Shown here in pieces: positions 1 to 11,170 of a DNA stretch of 64,000 nucleotides. Numbering within the stretch: position 1 is the stretch's first letter; each line of letters starts with the position of its first letter. The stretch is from Oxyruncus cristatus (Eukaryota > Chordata > Aves > Passeriformes > Cotingidae). Both the position numbers and the translations under genes were made by a program. The notes beneath the pieces are model-generated. The model did no database searches and had not been told where the DNA came from. It was given only the letters and a program-made list of their open reading frames with translations. Location: contig VXAY01005879.1 in NCBI GenBank assembly GCA_013399855.1, positions 39,097-103,096 of the forward strand, read 5' to 3'.

Positions 1-160
1 CCCATAACTTGGCAGGAAAAGAATAACTTCTCACAGGTGGCTGAGCCAAAACACAGGCCAAAAGTATTAGCATCTAACTAAGCCTGGATACACAAGTTCA
101 ACCCAGCACTCCCTGCTGTTGAGGGGGTGAGGTCATAGACTGAGCGTTTGTACTGTAGAC
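1..160 (-). pseudogene. dUTPase / protease frame start (partial, with stop)
   Basis: On the minus strand the stretch before 80 encodes VYDLTPSTAGSAGLNLC, with GSAGLNLC at 113-90. This is a conserved dUTPase motif near the N-terminus of the betaretroviral dUTPase-protease product. Its frame is -1 relative to the frame gag would have downstream of the G-run, as expected for ribosomal frameshifting between gag and pro. A TAG at 80-78 interrupts it, after which the frame stays open to the window edge with TFGLCFGSATCEK. The protein hydrolyses dUTP in exogenous relatives. This copy is broken and incomplete. Confidence 0.65.
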
Positions 161-213
161 CCTGTTGTATTGAGGGGCACTGGGCCTCGCACCGCCCTTG
201 GAGTTTCTCGATA

Positions 214-1023
214 TCAGTCTGCCATCCCTGTCAAATTGAGATTTACACTGATTCCCCCATGATAGCCTTTCAAGCAGCGAGGATATAATTTACCAGGCTG
301 CTTCCTAGTCTGTTTGTTTAGTTTCCTAGGACAGATTTTACTGATATGACCTTCCTGACTGCAATTAAAACATTTTATTGAGGTCTTCCTGACATTGAGA
401 TTAGACAGTGCTGCGGCCAAAACATCCGCTCTATGCGATTCAGTGCCGACATTCTGACAAGTTTTTATATACTCCCCGATGTCAGAAACTTTGTCTCTAA
501 TAGGAGCCAAAGCAGCCTGGCCATCAGCATTCGCATTTTCATATGCTAGCTGAGAAAGCAAGACTCTGGTTGCCTCTGGGTTATCTATCTGGCATGCGAT
601 AGCATGCTGTAGCCGATCCAAGAACGACACAGAAGATTCTTGCGGCCCCTATCTAACAGTAGCAAATGATGTTGTTGTCGTCCCTGCCTCTGGAACTCGT
701 CCCCAGGCTGTCACAGCCATCTGAGGCTCCTGTTCAAAAACTCTGAGGTCTAACTGCACCTCTACTTGAGGAGAGATGTATGGTCCCGTCCCTGCTAACA
801 TGTTTTCCTCTATGGGCACTGTATTCCGAATATTATCTAAAGCCTGTAAAACAACCATGTTTTGGTATTCTAACTGCAATGCCAAAAATTGCCCAGGAGT
901 CAGTACTGCTTGTATTAGAGTTTTCCAATCCCAAGGCACCATGGAATTACTAGAAGCAATCGTTTCTACCAGTCCCAGTGCGAAAGGACTTTGAATGCCA
1001 TTTTCCATCACAGATTTTTTCAA
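214..1023 (-). pseudogene. gag: ERV gag, capsid and nucleocapsid part (stop plus frameshift)
   Basis: One frame runs from 1023 to 214 with a single internal TAG at 651-649. The first part contains PWDWKTLIQAVLTPGQFLAL, typical of a betaretrovirus-like capsid N-terminal domain. Directly after the TAG comes GPQESSVSFLDRLQHAI, the major homology region needed for capsid assembly, so the stop truncates Gag there. A CCHC zinc knuckle, CFNCSQEGHISKIC, lies at 372-331 and would bind the RNA genome. A second knuckle begins near 285 (PRCLKGYH), but its first Cys position reads Tyr. The frame then slips at a run of five G (254-258), ending early at 214. Both defects are visible directly. The family and domain names are established knowledge. 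Confidence 0.85.
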
Positions 1024-1429
1024 TTCCTTGGAAATCAGATATGAAACCGCCTAATGTGTAGGAGGCTGATTTTAGCAAACCTCAGAGAAAGTGAAAGAGA
1101 AATCTCTTTGCCTTAATGCTTCCTCCATACAGAATTGCGTAACTGTTTTTGCCACATGCAGAGTACGTTCATCAGCATCATTAACCTACTTATTCACAAA
1201 GTCAGTAAGAGGAGGTGCCATAGGGGGCATGGAATACAGATTTTTGGGTTCCTCATTATCCTGCATAGGCATAGTGGGGGGGCATAAATCAGGGTCCCAT
1301 ACAAGGATTTACGAGTCCTAGATGAAAAGGATTTATATCAGGATCATCATCTTTAACATTTTTCACTCCAGGCAAATCACAAACATATTCCCTATCATCC
1401 CCTGGTTCACCCTGTTTTTCAAGAACAAT

Positions 1430-1676
1430 TTATACAGGTTTTGACGGAGACAATGCTGTAAAAATAAAGCTCCAAGTCACTAATAATTCATCTACAACAT
1501 CAAGTCCTATTTGTTTCATATCTTGTAAATATTCACCAACACTTTCCACTACTTTACTATTAAATGAACCTTCTTCTGGGAAACAATTACAATTACTTTT
1601 TACCCATAATAATAGGGAAGTCATCTGCCTTTCACCAAAATGATATCCTGAAGATTTTAAAATCTGCTGAAAAACT
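1430..1676 (-). pseudogene. gag: ERV gag, matrix-like N-terminal part (broken)
   Basis: An open minus-strand stretch reads from a stop at 1678-1676 down to 1430. It contains LLLWVKSNCNCFPEEGSF near its start, then an acidic helix-rich segment with VGEYLQDM. This pattern (hydrophobic, basic, WFPEEG-like turn, then VGE..L) is that of the matrix domain of betaretrovirus-like Gag, which coats the inner face of the membrane. The expected start codon lies a little upstream near 1692 but in another frame, so at least one small indel separates it. Downstream (about 1024-1430) the linker between matrix and capsid has stops in this frame but retains proline-rich pieces. Identification rests on pattern recognition without alignment. 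Confidence 0.65.
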
Positions 1677-1882
1677 CAAAAATACATCTCATGTTAAATA
1701 GAAGCAGTCTACCCCACCCCTAACACAACCCCACAGCACCTTGTTCAACAAGTACTGCTGTACTCTATTCTAATTTGTGCAGCCACACAAAAAATCCCCC
1801 TATTATTATTTCTTTTTTTTATTTCTTTTTCCTTTCTCTTTTTTTCTCTTTTTCTATTTTTAACTTTTTTTTTTTTTTTCCT

Positions 1883-1888
1883 ACTCAC
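1883..1888 (-). other. Possible major splice donor in ERV leader
   Basis: Minus-strand GGTGAGTAGG contains the consensus GTGAGT, about 40 bases downstream of the primer-binding site. Retroviral leaders usually carry the donor for subgenomic env mRNA here. The motif is seen; its use is inferred. An A-rich purine tract (minus strand) follows at about 1800-1880. Confidence 0.4.
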
Positions 1889-1928
1889 CCACTAGTCAGG
1901 TCGTGTGTTCACCACAGTGCCGAAAAAT

Positions 1929-1946
1929 GGTTCACGCAGGGCACCA
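1929..1946 (-). other. Retroviral primer-binding site
   Basis: Minus-strand TGGTGCCCTGCGTGAACC starts two bases after the LTR end. The leading TGG matches the CCA end of a tRNA. The rest partly resembles the tRNA-Trp site used by avian alpharetroviruses but is not an exact match, so the primer tRNA is left unassigned. Confidence 0.6.
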
Positions 1947-1948
1947 AT

Positions 1949-2316
1949 TGCTGGAAAAATCCCTCACTCAGCACCCTTTGCAGCAGATGAATACGTAGGA
2001 GACAGACTTTGTCCAGGCAGAACTCTCTTGTAACTTTATTACTCCATTTATATACAGAATAAGGGTCTGAGCTATCAAGCCAGGCCAGGTGTTACTTATC
2101 TGCACACATACCACACAGACACTCCCGTGGCCGCCTTCAGCCACAAAGAACAATCAAGCTTCAAGTGGCTTTCCAGCTTGACCTTGCGATTCTTTTCACA
2201 CACACACTAATCTTAGCTCTGGCTCGCTCAGGACCACAATATTTTTGCTTGAATATTTTCTTCTTCTTGTTCTATCATTCAGGTGGCTGGTGTTGTCTTA
2301 TTTAGCTGCTCCGACA
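1949..2316 (-). repeat. ERVK-type 5' LTR, copy A (368 bp)
   Basis: On the minus strand it starts TGTCGGAGCAGC at 2316 and ends CA at 1950-1949. Two bases (AT) separate that end from the TGG of the primer-binding site at 1946, the canonical retroviral spacing. It holds a TATA box (2046-2054) and a poly(A) signal (2035-2040). Bases 1978-2318 are repeated with no visible difference in copy B. This copy alone carries the last ~28 bp of U5. Confidence 0.8.
2035..2054 (-). promoter_or_regulatory. LTR TATA box and poly(A) signal
   Basis: Minus-strand TATATAAAT at 2054-2046 is followed closely by AATAAA at 2040-2035. Transcription would then begin near 2020, downstream of the poly(A) signal, so only the 3' LTR copy would supply a usable signal. 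The motifs are seen directly; the start site is inferred. Confidence 0.6.
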
Positions 2317-2318
2317 CT

Positions 2319-2319
2319 N
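2319..2319. other. Single-N assembly join
   Basis: One undetermined base lies exactly between the two identical LTR copies. It probably marks a contig join rather than a single miscalled base. Confidence 0.7.
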
Positions 2320-2320
2320 T

Positions 2321-2659
2321 TTGCAGCAGATGAATACGTAGGAGACAGACTTTGTCCAGGCAGAACTCTCTTGTAACTTTATTACTCCATTTATATACAG
2401 AATAAGGGTCTGAGCTATCAAGCCAGGCCAGGTGTTACTTATCTGCACACATACCACACAGACACTCCCGTGGCCGCCTTCAGCCACAAAGAACAATCAA
2501 GCTTCAAGTGGCTTTCCAGCTTGACCTTGCGATTCTTTTCACACACACACTAATCTTAGCTCTGGCTCGCTCAGGACCACAATATTTTTGCTTGAATATT
2601 TTCTTCTTCTTGTTCTATCATTCAGGTGGCTGGTGTTGTCTTATTTAGCTGCTCCGACA
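2321..2659 (-). repeat. ERVK-type 5' LTR, copy B (tandem, lacks U5 end)
   Basis: Repeats copy A at an offset of 343 bp with no mismatch seen by eye. The LTR start (TGTCGG on the minus strand) is at 2659 and unique-looking sequence begins at 2660. Its TATA box is at 2389-2397 and its AATAAA at 2378-2383. The missing ~28 bp of U5 and the N at the junction favour an assembly duplication over two real LTRs. Confidence 0.75.
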
Positions 2660-2661
2660 CT

Positions 2662-4611
2662 CCAGGGCCTATTTTTGATGTAATATGGAAATCTTTCTAA
2701 TGAAAACAGATTAATTTTCCTTTTGCTCTGACACTACTACTTTTTCTTGGAAAGGACTAAGCTTTTTGCTTTTCCTCAGCCCTCAGACCCTTTTTTACTC
2801 TGTTGAAAGATTAGTTATATTTTGGACTATGACAATCTCAAAGTGCTAGCTGCAGGACACCTGCCCAGAAGTAGGTGAGACATTACCAACAAACCTCTAG
2901 TACTTGACTTTTCCTCGTGAGTGCTTGGTGCTTCAGAAAAACAGCAGAACATAGCTTTCTCTGTATCATCTTTTATTTACATGCTGTCTCAATCTCCTTT
3001 AATTGTCTTCCCTCCTTACAAACTACTGCTTAACTCTAACAACCCCTCAAGTAACTGCATCAAGCTTGTTGCACTTCCATGTGTATTTATTTTTCCCTCT
3101 TTTTTTGTTCATATGGAGAAAAATGTAAAGACCAAGGTAGAACACAACATGTTAGGAAAATGGATGTGTATAGAGGTGCTATATTGTGAGTTTTTAAAAT
3201 TATGTTTACCTGTGATGAATCTGACTGTTTTTAATATGATAGCTTTCAGATCCCAATGTAAATATAAGAAGAATAGAGATGAAAGTTTCAGACACACATG
3301 CATAAAATGAAAACACTTAAATCCTTGTTTAGATGTGAAACTTCTTAATCCCAGCTTGCACCAAAGTCAGATCATGAAGTTAGGTTAGTCACCTGTAGCT
3401 TTTACCCAGGGTCACTAGGGACAGGAAGGTTGTTTTTCTTTACAATAAAAAAGGTACAAAAAGGTACAAAACCGTTGCATAACAGTGTCTCTTTGACAAC
3501 ACAGTAACAGGTGATGTTAATAAGAACAAAGGCATCTGCCTCCTCAGAAAATTAGGTTCCCTGTGGTTACCAGCTTAAATTTGGACATATCAGGAGACTA
3601 ACTCTGGTACACAGTACTGCAAACTCCCACCATATTTGCTATGTGACCTTCAGTAAGCTGAATGGAGAAAATAATCCTGAACCTTTCTTTCCAGGGCAAA
3701 GCTATTTTCTTGTATTTTACTCAAACAGCCTGTCTCATTTTCTCTAGGTGAAGATGACTAACCATATTCCTTTCTCTCCCTGTTATGGGTTGGACCCATG
3801 ATGACACCAAAGCCAACACTCACAAGAGCTGAGGTTTGCTCTGCATCAAGGGCTGAAGCTTGCGGCGGCAGCAGAATGTGATGGCAGCAGAGGTGCTGCA
3901 GAGAACCTGTCTTCTCAGAGGGAGGTTTTGGGTGGCCACCGGCAGAAGACAGAGCTTGACCAACCTCACCTACTGCCCTCATCAAAGCCAGAGCAGTGTT
4001 TCACTGAAAGGAGAAATGTCTTTCTCCACTGGGTTAATATTCAAAGCCTGGGCAGCTTAAGGAGCCTGGCCTATTTTACTAGCAACAGACGTTTATTACG
4101 GGCTGGCCAGTGGGTACAGATAAATGGTGCAAAGTTGAATCAGGAGCAGTAAGTCCACTCCAATCCATGTCAGGCATCTACACATGAAACAAATTCATAC
4201 AAATTGTTCCCCCATGGAAAGTCTGTAGAGTGCAGGATTAATGTGATTAATGGTCTCTGGTATAGAAAAACTGGAGCAGACGAGGGAGTGAAATACAGTT
4301 GATGGTTAAACACAGTTCAGAAACAAGAAAGTTCAGTCCAAGGTCAAACCAAGACAAACAGAAAGAGAATTAAGCACCATTTGATACAGTACAACAAAAA
4401 CTGTTCTGACTTCTTGAAAGCTAATTCTGACAATTAACAGGTACTATGTGTTCATCTCTCAGAAAATATGATGAGAGATTACAATAGTAGCCTTGAGTGA
4501 CTGCAGAAAAGTGTTTCCTGTAGAGAAGCTGGATGAGTTCAAAGGGTAAATAATATTTCCTATGAAAATAAAATTCCATATCCTGATTACATAAGTTGTC
4601 CTAATTGATGA
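2662..4611. other. No gene recognised
   Basis: AT-rich sequence without recognisable repeats or coding signatures. Open frames here are short and resemble nothing known. A locally more GC-rich patch at about 3780-4010 was not identifiable. Confidence 0.5.
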
Positions 4612-4808
4612 GAGGAAAAAAAAGAAAAAAAGCTGAAAAAACCTCACAAAAAAACCCTACAACAAAATAAACAAACACACACACACACAAAAAAAAACAA
4701 ACCCCAAAAAAACAACAAAAAATCTGCAAAAGAAACAACAAAAAAAAAAAAGGAAAAAAAAGTACCACAAACTACCACAAAAACAAAAAAGAAAAACAAA
4801 CAAACCAC
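4612..4808. repeat. A/C-rich low-complexity tract
   Basis: About 200 bp almost entirely A and C on the plus strand, with runs of A, CAAA units and a short (CA)n at 4676-4689. No element structure or flanking duplication was seen. Confidence 0.85.
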
Positions 4809-5613
4809 AGAAATCAAAGCTATATTGCAAGAAAATCGTCTTGGTTTCTTATCTAGTGGCCAAAATAGGATTTGAGGAAGAAACTGATTAGTCCTTGACT
4901 GTTACGTGATAATTAAGAAAAAAATATTCTCTTCCTCTGAGGCTGAAATGTTCTGCAGAAGTCGTTTGGTGGACAAATTTCCACGAGAAAGAGTTGCATG
5001 TTGTCTAAGCAATGAAAGCAAGTAAAATTTGTATTCAGTTGACCTAAATTCCACCTAATTTATTTAACTATCTATACCCATGAAGCATGTAGAAGAAGCC
5101 AGCAACCCTACTTAGATTTCAGTGCCTTGATCTGGTCTCCCATCAAAGATGTATCTCGGACTATCTTGTACTCAGGGAATAAGACTGAGCAACTCTCTGA
5201 TTAAATGAGAGAAGGGAAAGCCTGCTTGTCTGCTATGAACACTCTAGACGTCCCTGAGAGACACAGACATGACATGGTTGTACTTTGTGACAAAATGTTC
5301 AAAACATTTTGGGTTGTTCCTATATTGATAAAGAGAAAACGTATTTTCAAATTTTAAAAAGCTGATCTCTATGCTGGTTCTTCCTCCACCATCTTCTTTA
5401 AATAAATTTCAATCCTTTGGCATTTTCTCTTTTTAAATTTAATGTCAGGATAATAATTAGTTTGTGTTTACTGATGTCCTCTGCTACAATGTAAGAACGT
5501 TCTTTCAATGTCAGAATTTTAATTTTTATGGGTCTTTTTGGTCACTGATTCACAAGCAACTCCAATAAATGCAATGAATAAAATCCTTTATTTTGGGTCT
5601 GGTTGTTCTTTGC
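4809..5613. other. No gene recognised
   Basis: AT-rich, mostly unique-looking sequence with no long open frame, RNA gene or repeat that I recognise. Confidence 0.5.
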
Positions 5614-5732
5614 ATGATTGTTCTTCATGGCTGAAGGCAGACACGGGAGTGTCTGTATGGTATGTGTGCAAATAAGTAACACCTGGCCTGGCTTGAGAGC
5701 TCGGAATGCTTTTTCTGTGTATACATATGAAC
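5614..5732 (+). mobile_element. ERVK-type LTR fragment, same family as the left-edge LTR
   Basis: From GATTGTTCTTCATGGCTGAA onward this matches the reverse complement of the LTR at about 2040-2150, with scattered substitutions (for example GGCAGACACGGGAGTG here against GGCGGCCACGGGAGTG there). The shared block includes AAGTAACACCTGGCCTGGCT. Similarity fades after about 5732, in the region of the LTR TATA box. It lacks the LTR 5' end and U5, so it is a truncated older copy in the opposite orientation. Confidence 0.8.
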
Positions 5733-7681
5733 CAAACCAAACTTCTGAATCTTTTGAACTGACAGTGAAAGCTGTTTTCAGACCTGTACAAGGAACTTTC
5801 CCTATTTCTAAAAAGTTTCCCAGGTAGAATAGCCATAACTGTTATGTGGTCACAATTAACATCTTTGTCTTCTCTAAGAAAAGTACAGATTTTCTCAGAC
5901 TTGTTTGATGTGTAGGGATTTGTTAATATAATAATGATGATGAAAAATAATGATGATGACATTTAGACTTTTAGTTTTTGTTTGTCAGTGAAAGCATGTT
6001 CTCCAGTCACTTCCCTTAAGTGCTACAGATGCTGTTAACTCCTTAAATCTGTTGGTGATAAGTGACACATTTGGCAATCTTTTACAGGAGACTCAGAGGC
6101 AGACAGCTGCAGAATTAGAATGGAAGGGCAGAGCATTTCCACTTCCCAAGCTGGGTCTTTGTAGGTGACAGAATGAGATGGGAGCGGGAAACAGATCAGA
6201 GATCTGATCTGCCTTGTGGGTGCAGACGTGTGATTGGAGCAACAAACTCCAACTCTTTCATGAGTGTGAGGAGCAAAAATTAGAATTGTTTCATGTAATC
6301 TAACATTCATGACAGACTTTGGAGAAGAACAGCTTTGAAATAATGTGTTGATTCACAAGGTCTTTCTTGTGGGAGAAGTGGCACTCACAATGCAGTGAGG
6401 TGTTTTCCTCTTCTTTCTGGCTGCAGAGTGGCTATTAAAACCATAACCTTTCTCTGAAACTGTATTCTGTCTCATTTAGAAAGGGACTGTTGATCTGAAA
6501 AAACCCACAGAGAATATCAGGGACAGTGAGAGAGTGTTCTAGTGACCTCTGTGGAAAGATTAAAGACCCAATATTCTAAAACTACACATGCATTTTAAGT
6601 CTACACCCAACAGAAGTGAGCAAACATCCCCAGATATGTTTACCAGCCTGTGACTAGATTTGGCTCTTCACCAGGACTTGCAAACACACATTGGAAAAGT
6701 TTTGCAGCTAGATCAGATGTGAATTTCACGAAACATGTGTTTCTTTAATGAAAGAAAGAGTTACTCTAAATTGATAAACGAGTAAGCACCAATAATGAAG
6801 AACTGTTATTCAGAACTCTTAAAGAAAAAAAGGACAGGGTGAATAGAAGGCCAGATAAGGTTAATTTACCACATGGATTACATGAACTGTATGTTCCAAA
6901 AAAGCCCCCCGCAAACTCTCTATTGCCTGACGCACTGAAACCATCTCCAGATAAATTACATGAAAGCAGTACTATAGAAAGTAATCCCTGGTGTGAAAGG
7001 AGATGGAACAAATGACCCCTTCCTTCTATTTCTTGCTTACATAAAGTATATACTGTGCTTCTCCCCTGTGTAATTCACACAAACTCAGTACAGCAAGTTT
7101 CTTCCCTTTTTAAAGCAGTTGAGGGTCTGTAGAAGAAAATTGCTGCATAAGAGTTAGGTGGTGTGATTTATCAGAGTGAAATTGCTTTCCATGTGGAATT
7201 GGTAAATTGTAGGTAGGAGATGAGGGCAATAAAGAGAAAATGAAATGGTAAGAACGAAATATTCTTAAATGGAAAATTAGGACTACTTTTGAAAGAGAAG
7301 CAGCAAGTAAGTCTATGAAGGAGAGGGGCAGAGTCCTAGAATCATCCCTGGGTTTGGGGTTTTTTGTTTGTTTATTCGCAGAGCTCTTCCTAATTTTCTT
7401 GCTGTGCAGAGTAGGTTATAATTTGTCAGAAAAAATGAAGGTACACATTTTCCTATTATGAGCTTGAAAATCAGGCTCACTTCATTTTTGCCTTCTCTAT
7501 TGTTTTAGCCCAAACCATGCCTAAAGCTAAACTAGATGGTGATTTTTCCTGGGGTCCATTTCACACATACTGTTGTACAGTGGACAGTGAATTGTGTAAT
7601 AATCTCGTTTGGAATTGAATGCAACTTTAGGTGATAAATTTAGATAAATACTTCCAGTCAGTCTGTTTATTAATTTTATGG
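5733..7681. other. No gene recognised
   Basis: AT-rich sequence with no recognisable gene. A short (GTTT)n-like tract lies at about 7350-7376. Confidence 0.5.
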
Positions 7682-8506
7682 TGGACGGATGACACTAAGC
7701 TGGTTGGTGCAGTCGACAAGCTGGAGGGAAGGTGTGTCACCCAGAGAGACCTTGACAGGCCTGAGAGATGCAAACCTGTGCAAACCCCAGGAAGTTCAAA
7801 AACGCCAAGTGCAAAGTGCTGCAACTGGGTGGGGGCAACCCCAAGCACAAACACAGGCCGGGCAGAGAATCAACTGAGAGCAGCCCTGAGGAATGGGTGA
7901 GAGGCTGAACATGAGCTGGCAATGTGCACTTGCAGCCCAGAAAGCCAAGTGTATCGTGGGCTGCATTAAAAGCAGCACGGGCAGCAAGGAGAGGGAGGTG
8001 ATTCTGCCCCCCTGCTCTGGTAAGAACCCACCTTGAGCACTTCATCTAGCTCTGGGCATAAGAAGTCTTGGAGCCAGTTCAGGGGAGGGCCATGAAGAGG
8101 ATCAGAGGGCTTGAGCACCTCTCCTGAGGCTGAAAGAGTTACGGTTGTTCAGTCTGGAGAAAGAAGACTTTGGAGAGACGTTATAGCAAGCCTTCCAGTA
8201 CCTAAAGAAAACCTGCAGGAAAGCTGGAAAGAGACTTTTAGCAAGGGCCTGTCATGATAGGATAAGGGGTAATGGCTTTAAGCTGAAAGAGAGCAGGTTT
8301 AGATTGGATATTAGGAACAAATTCTTTACTGTGAGGTGATGAGACTGGAACAGGCTGCCCAGAGGAGTTGTGGATGCCCCATCCCTGTAACTGTTGAAGG
8401 CCAGGTTAGACAGGACTTTGAGCAACCTGGTCTAATTGGAAGGTTGGGTTGGAAATAGATGATCTTTAAGGTCCCTTCTAACACAAGTCACTCTGTGATT
8501 CTTATT
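7682..8506 (+). mobile_element. CR1 LINE, 3' end (5'-truncated)
   Basis: The element enters within the reverse-transcriptase active-site region: an open frame across the left end reads TDDTKLVGAVDKLEG, matching the FADDTKL segment of CR1. It continues through the C-terminal part and the 3' untranslated region, with hallmarks such as GGAACAGGCTGCCCAGAG (near 8347). It ends with AGATGATCTTTAAGGTCCC and the short terminal repeat TCTGTGATTCTTA. CR1 elements lack poly(A) and end in such an 8-bp-type repeat. Extreme 5' truncation is usual. The coding part stays open to 7900, after which the sequence is non-coding. Confidence 0.9.
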
Positions 8507-9701
8507 CTAAGATCACAGTCTGAAAAAAGCCTGATGGAAGCCATTGTCACCCAAACAGCAGCTGCCGTGACTGTGCAGGGAAAGGGAATACTTCCTTACA
8601 GAATCTGCACTGTGCAAGCTTTCGTAGAGATTAGTCTCAGACAGTAAACAAAAATGAAGAATTTCTACCTTCCTTAGTTTGCAATTCCTGGTGACTCCGG
8701 AACCAAATGGAGGCCCTCAGCCCCTATGTGTGGCTGCAGAGAGACTGTTTCATACAGATCTTACTCTAAGCTACCTGTAATCAGAATATCCAACTATGCC
8801 AAGAAACATCTCCAGCAGAAGACAACAACCATCGATTCTACTACAGCTGTTAGTAGTACCAACTGTACAACTGTACAAATGTATCAACCTCCAACCAAAA
8901 AGAAACAGGAATTTTTAGCATTGCCTTTCCTCTCTGGTAAGATAATCAATGAAAGAAGTCAGCACAAAGCTACCTTGCAGCTGTTTAAGCTTACAAACAT
9001 TTCTGTATAACCTCAAGGGGCTAAAACAGGAAAGAAAAAGAATATTTTTTGCTAGCAAAGATAAGAGGGGGAAAAATCATTTAATCAAATGTATTTTGAT
9101 ACTATTAATTTCCACAGCATCTAAAGGCAATGAGAGTATTCTTTTGTTTCTATTTGTCAGTAATCTGTTGCAGGTTTATGACAGCATACTAAACGACAGA
9201 TGTTTTATCAAATTTTCTAAAATATCCTGTTAGTATGCATTGAGTATTATTAGTTTTAGCTTTGTTCAAACATACAGATTCCAGCCAGGTTTTTCTTGCA
9301 CCATTTCTCATCCCTGGCCTTCCAAGACTCAAAGGTGACACTTTCCTCCTTTAGCAGCTCTTAAAGTACCAGCAAAAGTACTTTGATGCATTACAGCTGC
9401 CAAAGTCCCTCTGGGATGAATATTTTAGTGAAAACTCTCTCCTCTCAATCACAGCTACTCATGTGAAAAGTGTCAGTGATATATGAAAAAATGTAATGTG
9501 CACTCACTAAAGTCCAAAAGTTGTTCTGTACTAGTACCTTTTTTCCTTAATTTGAATTTTCTCATATTTTCTTTTACATGGCCCTTCTAATGACCTTATT
9601 ATCATAGGAATGCTGCTTTGGTGCACCCAGTTGAGATACAAAGGAATCTCAAATTTTGACTTCTTTTATTCTCTGAGCCCAAGTTTCTCTTTTGTTGTGT
9701 G

Positions 9702-9726
9702 TTGTTTTGTTTTGTTTTGTTTTGTT
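9702..9726. repeat. (GTTTT)n microsatellite
   Basis: About five uninterrupted GTTTT units. Confidence 0.9.
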
Positions 9727-11084
9727 CTGTTTTTTTGATAAGGTGGCATGAATGGGAGGCTCACATTCATTATGTGAATGTGATATTCATGTTCATTTAA
9801 TTATGCTATAGATCAACATCATTTCTGTTTTCAAGTGTGTTAAATAGAAATGGCAAAGGATTATAAACTAATCAATAGAACAGCATAAATGCCTTCTACA
9901 TGGTGAGTCAAAAACCTAATTTCAGAAGACTTAAGCAGACAACCAATGCAAGCTTTAAAAAAAAAAAAGTAAATATTTCTGGCTTTCTAGTTTCTGTCAA
10001 GCTGCCCCTCTATAAATCTGATGCAGCTGCGTTATCTGAGTGTATACTACTTAAAAATATGTCATTAAGCAAAGGGTAACCATGTTGATTTAATACTGAT
10101 TCTTTTAACAGGCTTTCATTGATATCCCTGCTAAAAATGTCTTCACAACAGCAATTTGTTTGAGAAACATGAACACTTAAGGATCATCGCTTAGAGTTGA
10201 CATTGCTTAGAGTTTCCAGTCAAATGTCAATGTGCTTAGAGTACCCAGCCGAGAAAGACAATGGAGTTATGCTCTTACTTAACAACAAAATGAAAAAAAA
10301 ATGGGGGGAATAGAGAAGAAAAACTACATTGATTCATGAAATTCAGCAGAAAAAACCCCAATCTATCAGCTGCGAACACATATAGAGAAGTATTAACATT
10401 TGCATTGCCCTGTTTCTTAGAAAAAGACATTAAGCTACATCACTTAATTAATATTTAGGTCTAATCTGTAAAAAGAATAATTGGCTTATTTAAAAGCTGA
10501 TTAGATTAATGTTATTATGGTAACAATAGTGCAGTTCTAAGTATATTGCATTAAAAAAAAGGAGTGTTTCAGTGCATGGGAATGCTGGAAAGCAGAAAAG
10601 TAGAAGGAGTTTTATTTAGGATGCAACAAATAGAAGAATATTTGGATCACAGAACTATTGTCCTTTCTGTGTTATGGCACTTTATCAGTATGGTGAACAG
10701 ATAAAGGTGATGCTGAGAGAATGCTGATGCTGAGAGTAGGGAGATACACATCTTGATGCCTCTGCACTAGGAGGAGAGTAATTCAAAGTTTCTCTTATGT
10801 GGCAGATGAAGAAGTGGACAGTTTGGGAGCAGTATGACTGAGTTTAGTTTCAGTGTGTAAGCCTCATGCAGAGAAAGTTTACAAGCACAAAGATTTGTAA
10901 AATTTGGAAAGTAGGAATGAGAGAGGGAGGCTGTACTAATCCAGGAGATGATGTTAACCAAAACTCAGTGGTGGTTTTCTCTAAACTAAGAATTTAATAA
11001 GTGCAAAAATCATAAGGAAGATCACCACTACTCCATCCTAATCTAACTGAGGCAAATTAAAACTAATTTTTTGAGAACAATATC

Positions 11085-11170
11085 GGGTTTGGTGGTTTTT
11101 TGTTTGGTTGGCTGGTTAGTTTTGGGTTTGCTTTTGTTTTGGGGGTTTTTTTTGTTTGGTTGGTTTTCTC
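11085..11170. repeat. T/G-rich low-complexity tract
   Basis: Plus strand consists almost only of T and G (GGTTTGGTGG, TTTGGTTGGC and similar), without a fixed period. Confidence 0.8.

Larger units (their letters stand above)
1..2659 (-). mobile_element. Class II (betaretrovirus-like, ERVK-type) endogenous retrovirus, 5' part
   Basis: Reading the minus strand from 2659 downward, the order is LTR, primer-binding site, leader with a splice-donor-like site, gag, and the beginning of a dUTPase/protease frame. The element continues beyond position 1, so the rest of pro, pol, env and the 3' LTR are outside the window. Class II assignment rests on the matrix- and capsid-like residues of gag, two zinc knuckles, and a dUTPase motif in a different frame just downstream of gag. 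Gag is broken by a stop and at least one frameshift, so this copy cannot make an intact Gag. Long open stretches remain, suggesting a fairly young insertion. Part of the LTR is present twice, see the LTR entries. Confidence 0.85.

Noticed and set aside
1978..2661. Direct repeats as a CRISPR-like or satellite array
   Set aside because: Only two units of 343 bp, both retroviral LTR with TATA box and poly(A) signal.
5618..5827. 69-codon open frame similar to frames at 1968-2153 and 2302-2496, as a possible conserved small protein family
   Set aside because: The likeness is due to shared LTR sequence. The frames are not in a transcribed coding context and the similarity ends with the LTR.
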